DNA of 64,000 nt from QHXM01 sp032160165 (GCA_032160165.1 JAVHWA010000112.1:1-64000), one strand, 5' to 3'; counted from the stretch's first letter, positions 25,732 through 34,999 are shown. Made by a program: numbers and translations. Notes: generated by a model from the letters alone, not told the origin.

Positions 25732-26715
25732 TCACGACTCGTTAGAAGCCCTCAGGATTCTCACAATCTCATCCAGCAACTCAGGGCGCGCGCCCGCGAT
25801 CCTGGCCAGTTCCAGGGATCGTAGCCCAAGGAGCGTATACACCGCTCTAGCGTCGTTCAACTTTGTCCCGCCAAGCACTCGCAGATGGCGACGTACAGTG
25901 GCCGCGTCGGCTCGAGCAAAGGTCCCTGTCAGCGCTCGCGCCGGATCCGAAGCATACAGGTTCTCCAAAGTGCTCCTAAGCAACGGCAGAAACACTGTGC
26001 GGGCTTGATGGCGCGTGAGTCCGCATAGCGTCAGCATCTCAGTGGCAATATCAAAGAGCGCAGTCACGTGGCCCGACGCCATCACAGCGGCGGCATGATA
26101 GAGGATCTTGTCTTTGGTACTGATCGCAAAGCTTTCGCCGCCAAGCTGGGCTACCAACGAGCGAGCAACCCGTTTTGCGCGCGCATCGCCTTCGATGCAG
26201 AAGAAGGCCGAACACAGACTCTCGGCGCCGTGAATCGAGTTGCTGACGGAAACCAGCGGGTGCATCGAGCCGGTGGCAAATCCGACCTCGCGCAAAGCTC
26301 GAAGACTTTCAGACGAGCACGCCCCGCTGGCATGAAGCGCCGTTCGCTTTGATCCCGCGCTTACGTGGGGACGTCGCGAGGTCTTCCAGCTGGACGTCAT
26401 CGTCGCAGACAGCCGTGAGGCTGTATCCTCGATCGCATCATCGGGCGTGGTGATAAGAAGAATTTCGCTGGAGGGTAGCTTGTCGAATTGAGCGGTGGTC
26501 AGTGCCAGTGGCCTGGAGCTGATGAGTGCCGCAGCACGGAGCGCATGGGTCCTTTTTTGTGCGACCACGGCTTCAACCTTGTAGCCGTGTGCTGCGAGGG
26601 CGCGACCAAGCGCAGTCCCCATGCGGCCCGCACCCACGATCGATATTGTCGGCTTTCGTCGTTTCGCGCGAGGCCGTTCGCGTTCCTCTCGCGCTATCCG
26701 GCGCTTAACCGGCAT
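25732..26715 (-). CDS. Rossmann-fold DUF2520 oxidoreductase-like protein
   Basis: This 327-residue protein has an N-terminal NAD(P)-binding domain (ISIVGAGRMGTALGRALAAHG), followed by the PROC/F420-dehydrogenase-like helical DUF2520 domain (GSMHPLVSVS, then KILYHAAAVMASGHVTALF). Family members are commonly annotated as Rossmann-like/DUF2520 proteins without an established reaction. The start at 26715 overlaps the 3' end of the large ATPase gene by 11 bp, so the two are translationally coupled. The first 20 residues are very basic. Confidence 0.82.
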   Translation of the reverse strand: MPVKRRIAREERERPRAKRRKPTISIVGAGRMGTALGRALAAHGYKVEAVVAQKRTHALRAAALISSRPLALTTAQFDKLPSSEILLITTPDDAIEDTASRLSATMTSSWKTSRRPHVSAGSKRTALHASGACSSESLRALREVGFATGSMHPLVSVSNSIHGAESLCSAFFCIEGDARAKRVARSLVAQLGGESFAISTKDKILYHAAAVMASGHVTALFDIATEMLTLCGLTRHQARTVFLPLLRSTLENLYASDPARALTGTFARADAATVRRHLRVLGGTKLNDARAVYTLLGLRSLELARIAGARPELLDEIVRILRASNES

Positions 26716-29293
26716 CGGCGTCGTTCCCTTCGACGACTTGGACCAGCGCAGGCTCGTTTGGCAGGTCATCCAACCACTGATTCAAGCGAGCGCGAAGTTC
26801 ATCTCGAGTCAGCAGTCCATATTCGCTGACTGGCAGTCGCAGGCGAACCGGTGGAGGAGTGGCCATTCTCTCCAGAGCACTCTCAAGCAATGTGACGTCG
26901 GCCGAAGTGAACCGCGCCGGGCCCGTGCCGTGGGCGAAGGCACCCGAGAGCGACCGTGCCTGGCTCGCAGTTTCGTCGTCGCCCTCTTTGCGTGCCAACG
27001 CGTCGAGCGCAATTGCCAGGGGCGTGCTGAGGAACATCAGTGTTCGTCGATGAGCGGCAACTCCGCGATCGACTATTTCAGCAAGTTCCTGCGGCAACCG
27101 GGTTAGACTCGATGCGGCCGCGAGGCGGAACCGGCAAGCGCACACCGGTTGCTCTCGCAACATCTGACGCGCCGGCAACTGACACGCTGCCGTGCGCGCG
27201 CGCTCAAGTAGAGCGTTGGCCTCTTTCCAATAGCGCCGGTTGACGATTTGCAGTTGCGAGAGGGATTCAAACTCCAACCACTGATCACCGTTCATCAACT
27301 CTGCAATAGCCTGCGATCGCGAGCCGTCCAGCACAATCTCGTCATGTAGCTTCGCGTAATGGTCAGAGTAGCGCGAATGAAACTCGCGCCAGAGCGAGTT
27401 GAATCTTTCGACCGACTCGGTGTCAAACAGGTTGTGAATGTCTTCTGCTATCGCCAACAGCTCCCGTCGCGCGCTCTCGATGTCGTCCACGCCTGTCGGC
27501 TCGGCAAGCGAAAGATAGGCCCGCGCCTTTTCTCGTTCGGGAAATCGTTGAACGAAGTGCTTCAGTTGTGCGAGCTGGTCCTTGTTTCGCTCAAATTGTT
27601 CAGGGGAGTTATTGAACGCAAAGGCAACACGCTCGAGGCTGTCCTGCAGCGGAATCGACTTCGTAAGCGCGGCGTCTACCGCTTCAGAAGCCCGGCCAAA
27701 ACTCTTTCTGACGGCGGCCGCCTGGTTCCAAAGCCGGGTGGTTAGCCCTTCGTCCGGCAGCACATCAACTTCTCTGAGAGGGCTCTCACTACGCCAATGT
27801 TTCTGCCATTCAGAAAGCGCTGTGCCGACGGTCTCAGGCGCGCCGGGCTCAGCTATGGAAACCGGGAGCTTCTGATCGGTGAGCCGAGCGGCCCACTGCG
27901 CCAGCTCTTCATCGCTCAGCGTGATTGAAACTGGAACCGATTCTATCGGTTGAACCACCGCTGGAGTATGTTCGGCGGCGGCCGCGGAGGTAGTGAAACT
28001 CTCGGGCACATCGATGTTGAATCGAAACAGGGTGTCGCCATCGTCACCGATTTTCAAGAGAGCGCCTGCAGGTGCACTCTCGGCGAAGGTCGCGAGCATG
28101 TTTGCGATTCGCTCAATGGCAGCTTCAGGCTGTTGTTCGTCGTAGAGCAGCATAGCGGCGCCTAATTCGCGCGCGGTTGCGCCACGGCCATCGAGGGAAA
28201 GTATAAAAAGGCCCTTCAGTAAAAGCTTGGCCTGAAGCCGCTGCATGATCGGGATCTGCGCTACGGCGTGCTTGGCTAAATGATCATATGTCGACAGCGC
28301 ATCCACCAGAGTCTCAGCCTTCCGCAAATCCCTTTCGGTGCGATCAAATACTTCGTCGAGGACGACCAACGAAAGTGCCGGACGATTGACGGCATGAGCA
28401 CCGGCGGCGGATGCGAATGGAAGGAATGCGAACGCGGGAACATACTGCCGTACGGAAGCGGCCACTTCCGCGATTAGCGGGTGCATCGGGTAAATGGACG
28501 CGAAGCGAGGTTCGCTCCAGTTAAAACCCGGAACCAGCGTTCGCAGGGTGGTGTACATCTCATGAAGCGCCGCCCGCGATTGTTCGTTCTTCTGGAAAAT
28601 GTGGACGTCCGTGATCTTGTAGAGATGCTCCGGGTCCAGATAATCAATTTGAAATTCTCCGCTGAGCGAGACATTAACGCCATCGGCGCCTGCTATGTCG
28701 TCGTCCAGTGCAAGCGCGATAAAGATATTCTGGATTTTGGCAGCGATCGCCAGCTCGCTTAGAAGCGCTCCGTCGTCACGCTCGACGCGGGCTTCACGTT
28801 CAAAGGCGGTATCGACAATCAGCAGCAATGGAGTGTCCGACATGCTGGCCGCAAAACTCAGCATCTTGGACGGCTCCTTCCTCCAGGTCTCTTCATCGCC
28901 CCCAAGCGCCGCGCTTAGCTCGTCGTGAAGGGTCGTTCCGGTGCCTCGCTCGACGTGGGCGACCTTATATCGATAGTTGAGCAAACGCCGTGCGCTCGTC
29001 GCTACGTGAGCGTCGCTGACTGTTCGGCGAAGTTCGGGGAAGGCCGCCAGTGCGCCGAAGGCCGCGAGCATATGACTCTTGCCCACGCCGCGAAGGCCCG
29101 CCAGAGCTCGAGCCGTTCCTCGGCTATGTGTGAGTTCGGCCAGTGCGTCTAGCCAGCGAGCGAAGAGGTCGGAGGTTGCGTCCGTGAAAAAATAGGAAGC
29201 CAGCGCGCGGGTGGGATCGTCAGCGTAATTTTGCAGTTCGGCCAGCGCCTGCGGGTCGACCAGGTCCTTGATCTTATCCTGTGCTCGTTTCAA
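26705..29293 (-). CDS. large P-loop ATPase, distant BrxC/PglY-type resemblance
   Basis: This 862-residue protein has Walker A GLRGVGKS at 66-73 and a probable Walker B (LLLIVDTA, about 155-162). A preceding FFTDATSDLFARWLDAL segment and a SIYPMHPLIAEVAASVR segment recall the architecture of BrxC/PglY/DUF6079-like ATPases of phage-defence loci; this is a weak, motif-level resemblance. The C-terminal half is helical and of unknown function. No methylase, phosphatase (PglZ) or other BREX gene is in the window. It is co-translated with the DUF2520 gene. Its role is not assigned. Confidence 0.65.
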   Translation of the reverse strand: MKRAQDKIKDLVDPQALAELQNYADDPTRALASYFFTDATSDLFARWLDALAELTHSRGTARALAGLRGVGKSHMLAAFGALAAFPELRRTVSDAHVATSARRLLNYRYKVAHVERGTGTTLHDELSAALGGDEETWRKEPSKMLSFAASMSDTPLLLIVDTAFEREARVERDDGALLSELAIAAKIQNIFIALALDDDIAGADGVNVSLSGEFQIDYLDPEHLYKITDVHIFQKNEQSRAALHEMYTTLRTLVPGFNWSEPRFASIYPMHPLIAEVAASVRQYVPAFAFLPFASAAGAHAVNRPALSLVVLDEVFDRTERDLRKAETLVDALSTYDHLAKHAVAQIPIMQRLQAKLLLKGLFILSLDGRGATARELGAAMLLYDEQQPEAAIERIANMLATFAESAPAGALLKIGDDGDTLFRFNIDVPESFTTSAAAAEHTPAVVQPIESVPVSITLSDEELAQWAARLTDQKLPVSIAEPGAPETVGTALSEWQKHWRSESPLREVDVLPDEGLTTRLWNQAAAVRKSFGRASEAVDAALTKSIPLQDSLERVAFAFNNSPEQFERNKDQLAQLKHFVQRFPEREKARAYLSLAEPTGVDDIESARRELLAIAEDIHNLFDTESVERFNSLWREFHSRYSDHYAKLHDEIVLDGSRSQAIAELMNGDQWLEFESLSQLQIVNRRYWKEANALLERARTAACQLPARQMLREQPVCACRFRLAAASSLTRLPQELAEIVDRGVAAHRRTLMFLSTPLAIALDALARKEGDDETASQARSLSGAFAHGTGPARFTSADVTLLESALERMATPPPVRLRLPVSEYGLLTRDELRARLNQWLDDLPNEPALVQVVEGNDADAG

Positions 29294-29696
29294 CTGCCGT
29301 CAATCTCCCGCAAGGAACCCGCTAAAACCCACAATCTATCGCAATTTTCGACTGTAGCACGCGCTCCCTGAGGCGCGCAATATATATGCTTTTACCGAAC
29401 GCGCTGCTATAATGTGCGCGACCAGGTCGCCCCGAATCACGGCACAATTCTACCAAGAGAAGTTTTGTCGCGAAGGCGCAACCTTGTCGGCGCGGGCTGG
29501 CATCATAGCCCTGCGCGCCGAGAATTCGCCCCCCTGTTTTGGATTTGAGCGACCCCGCGCGCGAACCCTCGACCAACAAGAGATGGCACCGGCGGCGCAT
29601 TGAATCCTGAATAGTGAGATCAAGCTACTGCTCCAAACGCGAGCGGCAGCTTCCGACGCGCTCGCGGCTTAACGTAGGTTTTGGAGGCTTTTCATC
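29294..29696. other. intergenic region upstream of the M48 protease
   Basis: About 400 bp lie between divergent genes. An extended -10 promoter (TGCTATAAT, 29405-29413) points to the protease gene with a leader of about 280 nt. No ORF in the leader is convincing and no repeat is seen. Confidence 0.5.
29405..29413 (+). promoter_or_regulatory. extended -10 promoter element
   Basis: TGC directly precedes a perfect TATAAT at 29408-29413. No good -35 hexamer is present at 16-18 bp, as is usual for extended -10 promoters. Confidence 0.55.
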
Positions 29697-30908
29697 ATGA
29701 ATACTCGCTTCTCCCGCTTCGTGACGGCTCTCGCGCTTTCGCTGTGTCTTTGGACCAGCGCCGTATCCGCCGTCGCGATCCCTGCCCGACTTCCGCAACA
29801 AGAGAATCCACAGACGACCGCGTCGAAAGACTCTAAGGCGAAACCAGAGCCAACGGCGCAGACTGCGACGACCTCGTCGCAGGCGGGAAGGCGGCTGGCC
29901 AGCGACGAAGATCCTTCACTGATTGGTAAGCGGAAGATCAACGGGGGCTTTATCTCCTGGATGGCCGGCGGAATGGAAAAAGAAGTGGCCCTTGGCCGCT
30001 ACCTCGCAGCTGAAGTTGATAGAGAAGCGAAATTCGTAGACGACCCGGTCATCACCGAATTCGTCAACCGAGTCGGCCAGAACATCGTGCTCCACTCGGA
30101 CGCCAAGGTGCCGTTTACGATAAAGGTGATTGATTCCGATGAGGTCAATGCCTTTGCCCTTCCCGGCGGTTTCTTCTATGTCAACAAGGGACTGATTCTC
30201 GCCGCCGATAACGAGGCGGAGCTGGCCGGAGTAATGGCGCACGAGATCGCCCACGTTGCAGCACGTCATGCGATGGAAAACCAGGCCAAGGCCACCCTGA
30301 TGGATTATGGTCTTCTCGCCGGTTCAATCTTCCTCGGCGGCATTCCTGGCTTGATAGCCAACAACGCGGGGCCTCTCGCTGCCCTCCTGGGATTTATGAA
30401 ATTCAGCCGCAACGCAGAGGCGGAGGCTGACAAGCTTGGCGTGCAATATTTGTACGCCGCCGGCTACGACCCCAACGCCCTGGCAACTATGTTCGAGAAG
30501 CTGTCGGCCCAGAATAAGAAGAAGCCTGGGTTCTTCTCCAAGGCTTTTTCTTCGCATCCGCAGCCACCTGAGCGTAGAGCTGCCTCGCTCTCGCTTGTAT
30601 CGCGCTTTCCGGAACGCGAGGAGTACACGATAAGCACGTCTGAATTCCAAAAGGTCAAGGCACGCTTGCTGAGGATGTCGAATGCGCGCGCCACCACCGC
30701 AGGCAACATCGCTGCCGGCGACGATGGAGCACCGGGAAGGCCCACGCTAAAACGGCGTCAGCCACCGCCACCCGATGGTTCAACCGGAACTTCGGATAGC
30801 ACAGACACTCCGACGGACCAGAAGCCTGCCGATCCACCGAAGCTAAAGAGGAACACGGGCGACACGACCACAACCACGCCTTCGACGACTCCGAAGACGA
30901 CACCTTAA
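29697..30908 (+). CDS. exported M48-family zinc metalloprotease
   Basis: This 403-residue protein has a signal peptide (cleavage near AVSAVA) and a linker rich in Thr/Lys/Gln. The protease core includes the zinc motif AHEIAHVAARH and downstream the third ligand region RNAEAEADKLGVQYLY, typical of BepA/LoiP-like periplasmic M48 peptidases that act in outer-membrane quality control. The last 80 residues are disordered and Pro/Thr-rich (ending in a TTTTTPSTTPKTTP-type tail). The ATG at 29697 follows GGAGG about 11 nt upstream. A strong terminator follows. Confidence 0.9.
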   Translation: MNTRFSRFVTALALSLCLWTSAVSAVAIPARLPQQENPQTTASKDSKAKPEPTAQTATTSSQAGRRLASDEDPSLIGKRKINGGFISWMAGGMEKEVALGRYLAAEVDREAKFVDDPVITEFVNRVGQNIVLHSDAKVPFTIKVIDSDEVNAFALPGGFFYVNKGLILAADNEAELAGVMAHEIAHVAARHAMENQAKATLMDYGLLAGSIFLGGIPGLIANNAGPLAALLGFMKFSRNAEAEADKLGVQYLYAAGYDPNALATMFEKLSAQNKKKPGFFSKAFSSHPQPPERRAASLSLVSRFPEREEYTISTSEFQKVKARLLRMSNARATTAGNIAAGDDGAPGRPTLKRRQPPPPDGSTGTSDSTDTPTDQKPADPPKLKRNTGDTTTTTPSTTPKTTP

Positions 30909-30933
30909 CTAGTTAGCTCTTAACGGCAGACTC

Positions 30934-30977
30934 AGAAGGCTCTTCAGCAACCATGCGGCTGGAGAGCCTTCTCTTTT
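30934..30977 (+). terminator. rho-independent terminator of the M48 gene
   Basis: Stem agaaggctcttcagc (30934-30948) pairs with gctggagagccttct (30958-30972), 14 of 15 positions, followed by cttttg. Confidence 0.85.
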
Positions 30978-31099
30978 GAAAACAGGGGCCTATTTGTCGT
31001 TTCTTTAATTAAAGGTCCAGCCAGCGAATCAGTGTATAGTGGCTCTTCGTATCGGTTCGTTCGATTGCTTCCTCTTTTCGAGTCGCCCAGGAAAGCGTA

Positions 31100-31801
31100 A
31101 TGCTCAACTTCCTCAAGCCCATTTGCACGCTCATGTTCGCGGTCGCACTCCTTATCGCGATGGATGCGCATGCGGACCCTGTCGTGATCACCGGGGGCTC
31201 AGCGACGCAAACCTATGATCATACGTTCACCTTGATTGGTCAGGACTTCCGCGCCAGTGGGTGGGGATACGGCGGGCGTTCGCCGTGCCATCCCTGTGAG
31301 CCCGGAAGCATAATGAATCTCAACAACAGTTTCGAAGCTGAAGACCAGCTCAAATTTGGGCCGGCCACTTTCAACGGCTCCGATTATCCGATGCTCTGGT
31401 ACTCCGGGCGACTCAACCTGGCAACCGGACCGTTTGTCATACCGAAGCACGGCCCTTCGGAGGGCATCACGCTTACTATCCCTTTTACGCTAACAGGCCA
31501 CATCTCAAGCTTCCTTCTGAATCCATTCGTGGGCAATCCTGGCCCAGCGGTTTTTAGCGTCGATGTGATTGGGCAGGGAGTCGCGGTCCTGGAGCTCTAC
31601 TCCGTTGAGGGATATGTACGCCCTCTATTTAGCCTCCGAAGCCTACGATACGATTTTCGGCCGGCAGCAGTGCCCGAACCAGCGACGTTGCTCCTTCTTG
31701 GCTCTGGTCTCACGGGGCTTATTACCGCTGCGCGCAGACGGCGCAAGGTTCTCGGTGGGGGTAAAGCCGAGCCAGATTCTGAAGGTAAATCTATCGGCTG
31801 A
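31100..31801 (+). CDS. PEP-CTERM sorting domain protein
   Basis: This 233-residue secreted protein has a signal peptide (cleavage near DAHA), a beta-rich middle domain with one CHPC motif, and a PEP-CTERM tail: VPEPATLLLLGSGLTGL, then RRRRK. Such tails are recognised by exosortase (EpsH/XrtA-type) and tied to exopolysaccharide. About 16 residues follow the basic cluster, longer than usual. No exosortase or polysaccharide gene is in the window, so the sorting enzyme must be elsewhere. Confidence 0.88.
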   Translation: MLNFLKPICTLMFAVALLIAMDAHADPVVITGGSATQTYDHTFTLIGQDFRASGWGYGGRSPCHPCEPGSIMNLNNSFEAEDQLKFGPATFNGSDYPMLWYSGRLNLATGPFVIPKHGPSEGITLTIPFTLTGHISSFLLNPFVGNPGPAVFSVDVIGQGVAVLELYSVEGYVRPLFSLRSLRYDFRPAAVPEPATLLLLGSGLTGLITAARRRRKVLGGGKAEPDSEGKSIG

Positions 31802-31859
31802 ATGCGCACCGCCACACCACGAAGTCCGCTCCCCGTCCTCCGGCTGATCGCCCCGTAAC

Positions 31860-31889
31860 TTGACAGGTTTCTAAGCATTTCGCTATTCT
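31860..31889 (+). promoter_or_regulatory. sigma70-type promoter of the rplM ribosomal operon
   Basis: TTGACA (31860-31865) and TATTCT (31884-31889) are 18 bp apart, about 43 bp before the rplM start. Confidence 0.75.
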
Positions 31890-31931
31890 AACCGTTCGCG
31901 CTCAGCACGCTATATTCAGAGAGAGTCATCT

Positions 31932-32390
31932 ATGTCAACATACTTTCCAAGCGGCAAGGGGCTTGCCGAAAATCGAAAATGGTACGTCGTCGATGCGGCG
32001 GGACAAACGGTCGGGCGGCTGGCGACAGAAGTCGCGAGTCTGCTGTCAGGCAAGCGCAATCCTCGATGGACCCCTTTTATGGATATGGGGGACCACGTGA
32101 TTGTGATCAATGCTCGCAAAGCTGTCTTTAAGGGTTCAAAGGCTGAACAGAAGGTCTATCGCCGTCACACGCTCTATCCGGGCGGATTGCGCGAGGTCAC
32201 TGTGACTGAACAATTCGACAAGCATCCAGAACGCGTGATCGAGTTGGCGGTCAAGGGCATGTTGCCCAAGACCAAGTTGGGGAAAGCGATGGCCAAGAAA
32301 TTAAAGGTCTATCGCGATGAGAACCACCGTCACACCGCCCAGAAGCCCCAAGCACTCGAAATCGACACCATCCGCTCAACTCAGAAATAA
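31932..32390 (+). CDS. rplM: 50S ribosomal protein L13
   Basis: This 152-residue protein has L13 landmarks (WYVVDAAGQTVGRLAT, GDHVIVINARK, YRRHTLYPGGLRE, VKGMLPKTKLGKAM). It is the first gene of the rplM-rpsI pair conserved in nearly all bacteria, here continuing to rpsB-tsf-pyrH-frr. The promoter at 31860-31889 drives it. The length is typical. Confidence 0.97.
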   Translation: MSTYFPSGKGLAENRKWYVVDAAGQTVGRLATEVASLLSGKRNPRWTPFMDMGDHVIVINARKAVFKGSKAEQKVYRRHTLYPGGLREVTVTEQFDKHPERVIELAVKGMLPKTKLGKAMAKKLKVYRDENHRHTAQKPQALEIDTIRSTQK

Positions 32391-32426
32391 GATCAAAGGA
32401 TTTAGATTAGAAGGACAGAAACGACT

Positions 32427-32819
32427 GTGGCTGAAACTCAATATTACGGAACAGGAAGACGCAAAAGCTCTACCGCGCGAGTTTATCTGCGACCGGGTGC
32501 AGGCGAGGTAAAAATCAACAAGAAGGCTTTTGAGCAGTATTTTCCAAACGAAACCCTGCGAATGATTATTCGCCAGCCGTTGAATCTGACTGAGACGGCA
32601 ACCAAGTTTGATATCCTGATAAACGTTATGGGCGGCGGGCCCGCCGGTCAGGCGGGAGCGATTCGTCACGGAATCACGCGCGCCCTGCTCGCATTCGATG
32701 CGGACCTGCGTCCCACGCTGAAACACGCGGGGTTGATCACGCGCGATCCCAGGATCAAAGAACGCAAGAAGTACGGGCAGAAGGGCGCACGCAAGCGCTT
32801 CCAGTTCTCGAAGAGATAG
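32427..32819 (+). CDS. rpsI: 30S ribosomal protein S9
   Basis: This 130-residue protein has the S9 motifs YGTGRRKSSTARVYL, GGGPAGQAGAIRHGITRALL and the terminal basic tail ending in KRFQFSKR, whose last residues reach the P-site tRNA. Translation starts at GTG 32427, with AGAAGGA upstream. A heptamer hairpin begins immediately after the stop codon. Confidence 0.97.
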   Translation: MAETQYYGTGRRKSSTARVYLRPGAGEVKINKKAFEQYFPNETLRMIIRQPLNLTETATKFDILINVMGGGPAGQAGAIRHGITRALLAFDADLRPTLKHAGLITRDPRIKERKKYGQKGARKRFQFSKR

Positions 32820-32889
32820 TGATTTGTGATGAGTGATAGGTGACAAGAGAGATGCTTTTCTCTTCACCCATTATCTATCACCTATCACC
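32820..32889. repeat. heptamer-repeat hairpin at the rpsI/rpsB junction
   Basis: Left units gtgatga, gtgatag, gtgacaa are inverted on the right as ctatcac, ctatcac. The inner aagaga/tctctt extends the stem. It starts one base after the rpsI stop codon. Confidence 0.75.
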
Positions 32890-32990
32890 GCTTTTAGTCC
32901 ATTGTCGCGGCCTCGATTGGTTGCTTCTCGTTGGGGAAGCCTCTGGCAGCGACGAGTACATTAAACCAACACACTGAAGGGAGTTCTCTT

Positions 32991-34049
32991 TTGGCTTCGG
33001 TTACGATGAAAGAATTGCTGGAGGCTGGCGTACATTTCGGCCACCAGGTTAGGCGCTGGAATCCGAAGATGAAGGAATACATTTTCGGCGAGCGCAACGG
33101 CATTTACATTATTGACCTGCAAAAAACGCAGCGGATGTTTCGCGACGCCATCCAGTTCGTAACGAATCTGGTGGCTGAAGACCGAGGCAAGACCGTCCTT
33201 TTCGTGGGAACAAAGCGTCAGGCGCAGGACGCCGTCCGCGAAGAAGCGGAACGGGCTGGGCAGTATTACATCAATCAACGCTGGCTCGGCGGCTTGTTGA
33301 CCAACTTTCAGACCGTCCAGAAATCCATCAAGCGCCTCAAAGACCTCGAAGCAATGCAGACCGATGGTCGCTATGAGAAATTGACCAAGAAGGAACGCAT
33401 CAAGCTCGATCGCGAACGCGAAAGTCTCAACAAGAATCTCTCCGGCATCAAGAGCATGACACGCTTGCCCGACGTCGTCTTTATCATAGACGTGCGTAAG
33501 GAAGAGATCGCTGTGGCTGAATCGAACCGCCTGGGGATTCCGGTGGTAGCGGTGGTCGATACCAATTGCTCACCCGAGGGAATCGATTACGTTATCCCCG
33601 GCAACGACGATGCGCTGCGCGCGGTCCGACTCTTTGCCTCTAGGATCGCTGATGCCGTTCTCGAAGGCCAGCAAATGATTACCGAGGGTGCGGAGGCCGC
33701 TGAAGCCGGCGCCTCTGCCGCGGACACGGCCGCCGGAGACGGCGGCGCAGGTCCCCGACCGGGTAGCTCAATAGCCGCCGACAGCGGGGCGATCGCCACC
33801 ACAGCCGGAGAGCCGGCGCGTGAAGCGTCGACCGTAGCCGAACCGCCGAGCGCAGCACCCGCTGCGGAAGCTCAGGTATCAGCGCCTGGCAATCAGGGTT
33901 TTGCAACCGCGAGTCAGCAGCCTGACAGCAGCAATCATCCTCAGGCTGGGGCCGGCGGAGATGGCGGCGTCAATCCTGAAGCAGATTCGCAGACGCAATC
34001 CACTGCTGAAGCGGACAAGGACGCTGAATCAGTCGGCGTCGCAAGCTAG
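32991..34049 (+). CDS. rpsB: 30S ribosomal protein S2 with long disordered C-terminal tail
   Basis: This 352-residue protein. Residues 1-230 are a normal S2 (MKELLEAGVHFGHQVRRWNPKM, GTKRQAQDAV, QRWLGGLLTNFQT, the RLPDVVFIIDVRKE region). The TTG at 32991 is chosen because AAGGGAG lies 7 nt upstream and MASVTMKELL matches the family start. Beyond residue 230 comes a tail of about 120 residues rich in Ala, Gly, Glu, Pro, Ser and Gln with no expected fold. Usual S2 proteins are about 240-260 residues, so the tail is an unusual extension. Confidence 0.95.
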   Translation: MASVTMKELLEAGVHFGHQVRRWNPKMKEYIFGERNGIYIIDLQKTQRMFRDAIQFVTNLVAEDRGKTVLFVGTKRQAQDAVREEAERAGQYYINQRWLGGLLTNFQTVQKSIKRLKDLEAMQTDGRYEKLTKKERIKLDRERESLNKNLSGIKSMTRLPDVVFIIDVRKEEIAVAESNRLGIPVVAVVDTNCSPEGIDYVIPGNDDALRAVRLFASRIADAVLEGQQMITEGAEAAEAGASAADTAAGDGGAGPRPGSSIAADSGAIATTAGEPAREASTVAEPPSAAPAAEAQVSAPGNQGFATASQQPDSSNHPQAGAGGDGGVNPEADSQTQSTAEADKDAESVGVAS

Positions 34050-34080
34050 ATAGAGAGTATCCGTTTTATTCTTACGGCGA

Positions 34081-34126
34081 GCGCAGTCCGAAGAAGCGGG
34101 ACAATCCGCCGGGCTGCGCATTTTTG
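34081..34126 (+). terminator. intrinsic terminator after rpsB
   Basis: gcgcagtccg (34081-34090) pairs with cgggctgcgc (34110-34119), 9 of 10 positions, followed by attttt. It could reduce read-through from rpsB to tsf. Confidence 0.7.
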
Positions 34127-34130
34127 TAAA

Positions 34131-34229
34131 GCAGGAGTCAGAACCCAGGAGTCAGGACTCAGAATACTAAACGGCGTCCATTATTCCGCGTCCTGAGTTC
34201 TGAATTCTGACTCCTGAATCCTGAATTCT
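34131..34229. repeat. heptamer-repeat hairpin at the rpsB/tsf junction
   Basis: The left arm (34131-34166) has caggagt, cagaacc, caggagt, caggact, cagaata units. The right arm (34190-34229) has the inverse ctgagtt, ctgaatt, ctgactc, ctgaatc, ctgaatt. It follows the rpsB terminator. Confidence 0.8.
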
Positions 34230-34259
34230 TTACGCAATACGAAGGAGATGTTAGCTATC

Positions 34260-34925
34260 ATGGCAGACGTTACAGCCAGTGCCGTCAAGTCGGTACGAGA
34301 AAAGACCGGCGCGGGCATGATGGAGTGCAAGAGCGCACTCTCGGAAGCAAACGGAAATGAGGAGCAGGCGATTGATATTCTGCGCAAGCGCGGATTGGCT
34401 TCAGCGCGCAAGAAGGAAGGTCGGATCGCGGCCGAGGGCGCGGTGGGCTCTTACATTCACATGGGCGGTAAGGTGGGAGTCCTCATCGAAATCAACTGCG
34501 AAACTGATTTTGTGGCTCGCACGGACGACTTTAAACAGCTAATCAAAGACATCGCAATGCACGTTGCCGCATCGGAACCCCGCTTTGTGAGTCGTTCGGA
34601 AGTCACGGCTGAGGCCCTCGACAAAGAGCGAGAGATCGCACGCGCGCAAGCGAAGAACGACCCCAAGAACGCCAGCAAGCCCGAACAGGTCATCGACATG
34701 ATCGTGGAGGGTCGCTTGAACAAGTTCTACGAAGAAGCGGTATTACTTGATCAGCCTTTCGTGAAAGATCCCGCAAAGACAATTGGGGACTTGATCCAGG
34801 AGAAGACGGCGAAAACCGGAGAGCGAATTACAATTCGCCGCTTCGCGCGGTACAAGATGGGCGAGGGATTAGCCAAGCGTGAAGACGACTTTGAGGGCGA
34901 GGTCGCCGCGCTGGCAGGACAGTAA
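34260..34925 (+). CDS. tsf: elongation factor Ts
   Basis: This 221-residue protein has an N-terminal UBA-like domain (VKSVREKTGAGMMECKSAL) and the TDFVAR motif (ETDFVARTDDF) that contacts EF-Tu to release GDP. At 221 residues it is of the short type with a single core half. The ATG at 34260 gives the family N-terminus MADVTASAVK; the AAGGAG at 34242-34247 is 12 nt away, and an ATG at 34248 is too close to it. Confidence 0.95.
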   Translation: MADVTASAVKSVREKTGAGMMECKSALSEANGNEEQAIDILRKRGLASARKKEGRIAAEGAVGSYIHMGGKVGVLIEINCETDFVARTDDFKQLIKDIAMHVAASEPRFVSRSEVTAEALDKEREIARAQAKNDPKNASKPEQVIDMIVEGRLNKFYEEAVLLDQPFVKDPAKTIGDLIQEKTAKTGERITIRRFARYKMGEGLAKREDDFEGEVAALAGQ

Positions 34926-34996
34926 GTTCAACGTTCAATGTTCGCCCCCAATAGTTCGCGGAGAACATTGAACGCTGAACCTTGAAGCTTGAACAC
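34926..34996. repeat. heptamer-repeat hairpin at the tsf/pyrH junction
   Basis: gttcaac, gttcaat, gttcgcc (34926-34946) are inverted as gaacatt, gaacgct, gaacctt, gaagctt, gaacaca (34963-34996). The array runs right up to the pyrH start codon, leaving no Shine-Dalgarno. Confidence 0.8.
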
Positions 34997-34999
34997 ATC

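Noticed and set aside
29412..29603. Small protein in the M48 leader
   Set aside because: Its start overlaps the -10 box, there is no Shine-Dalgarno, and composition is random-like.
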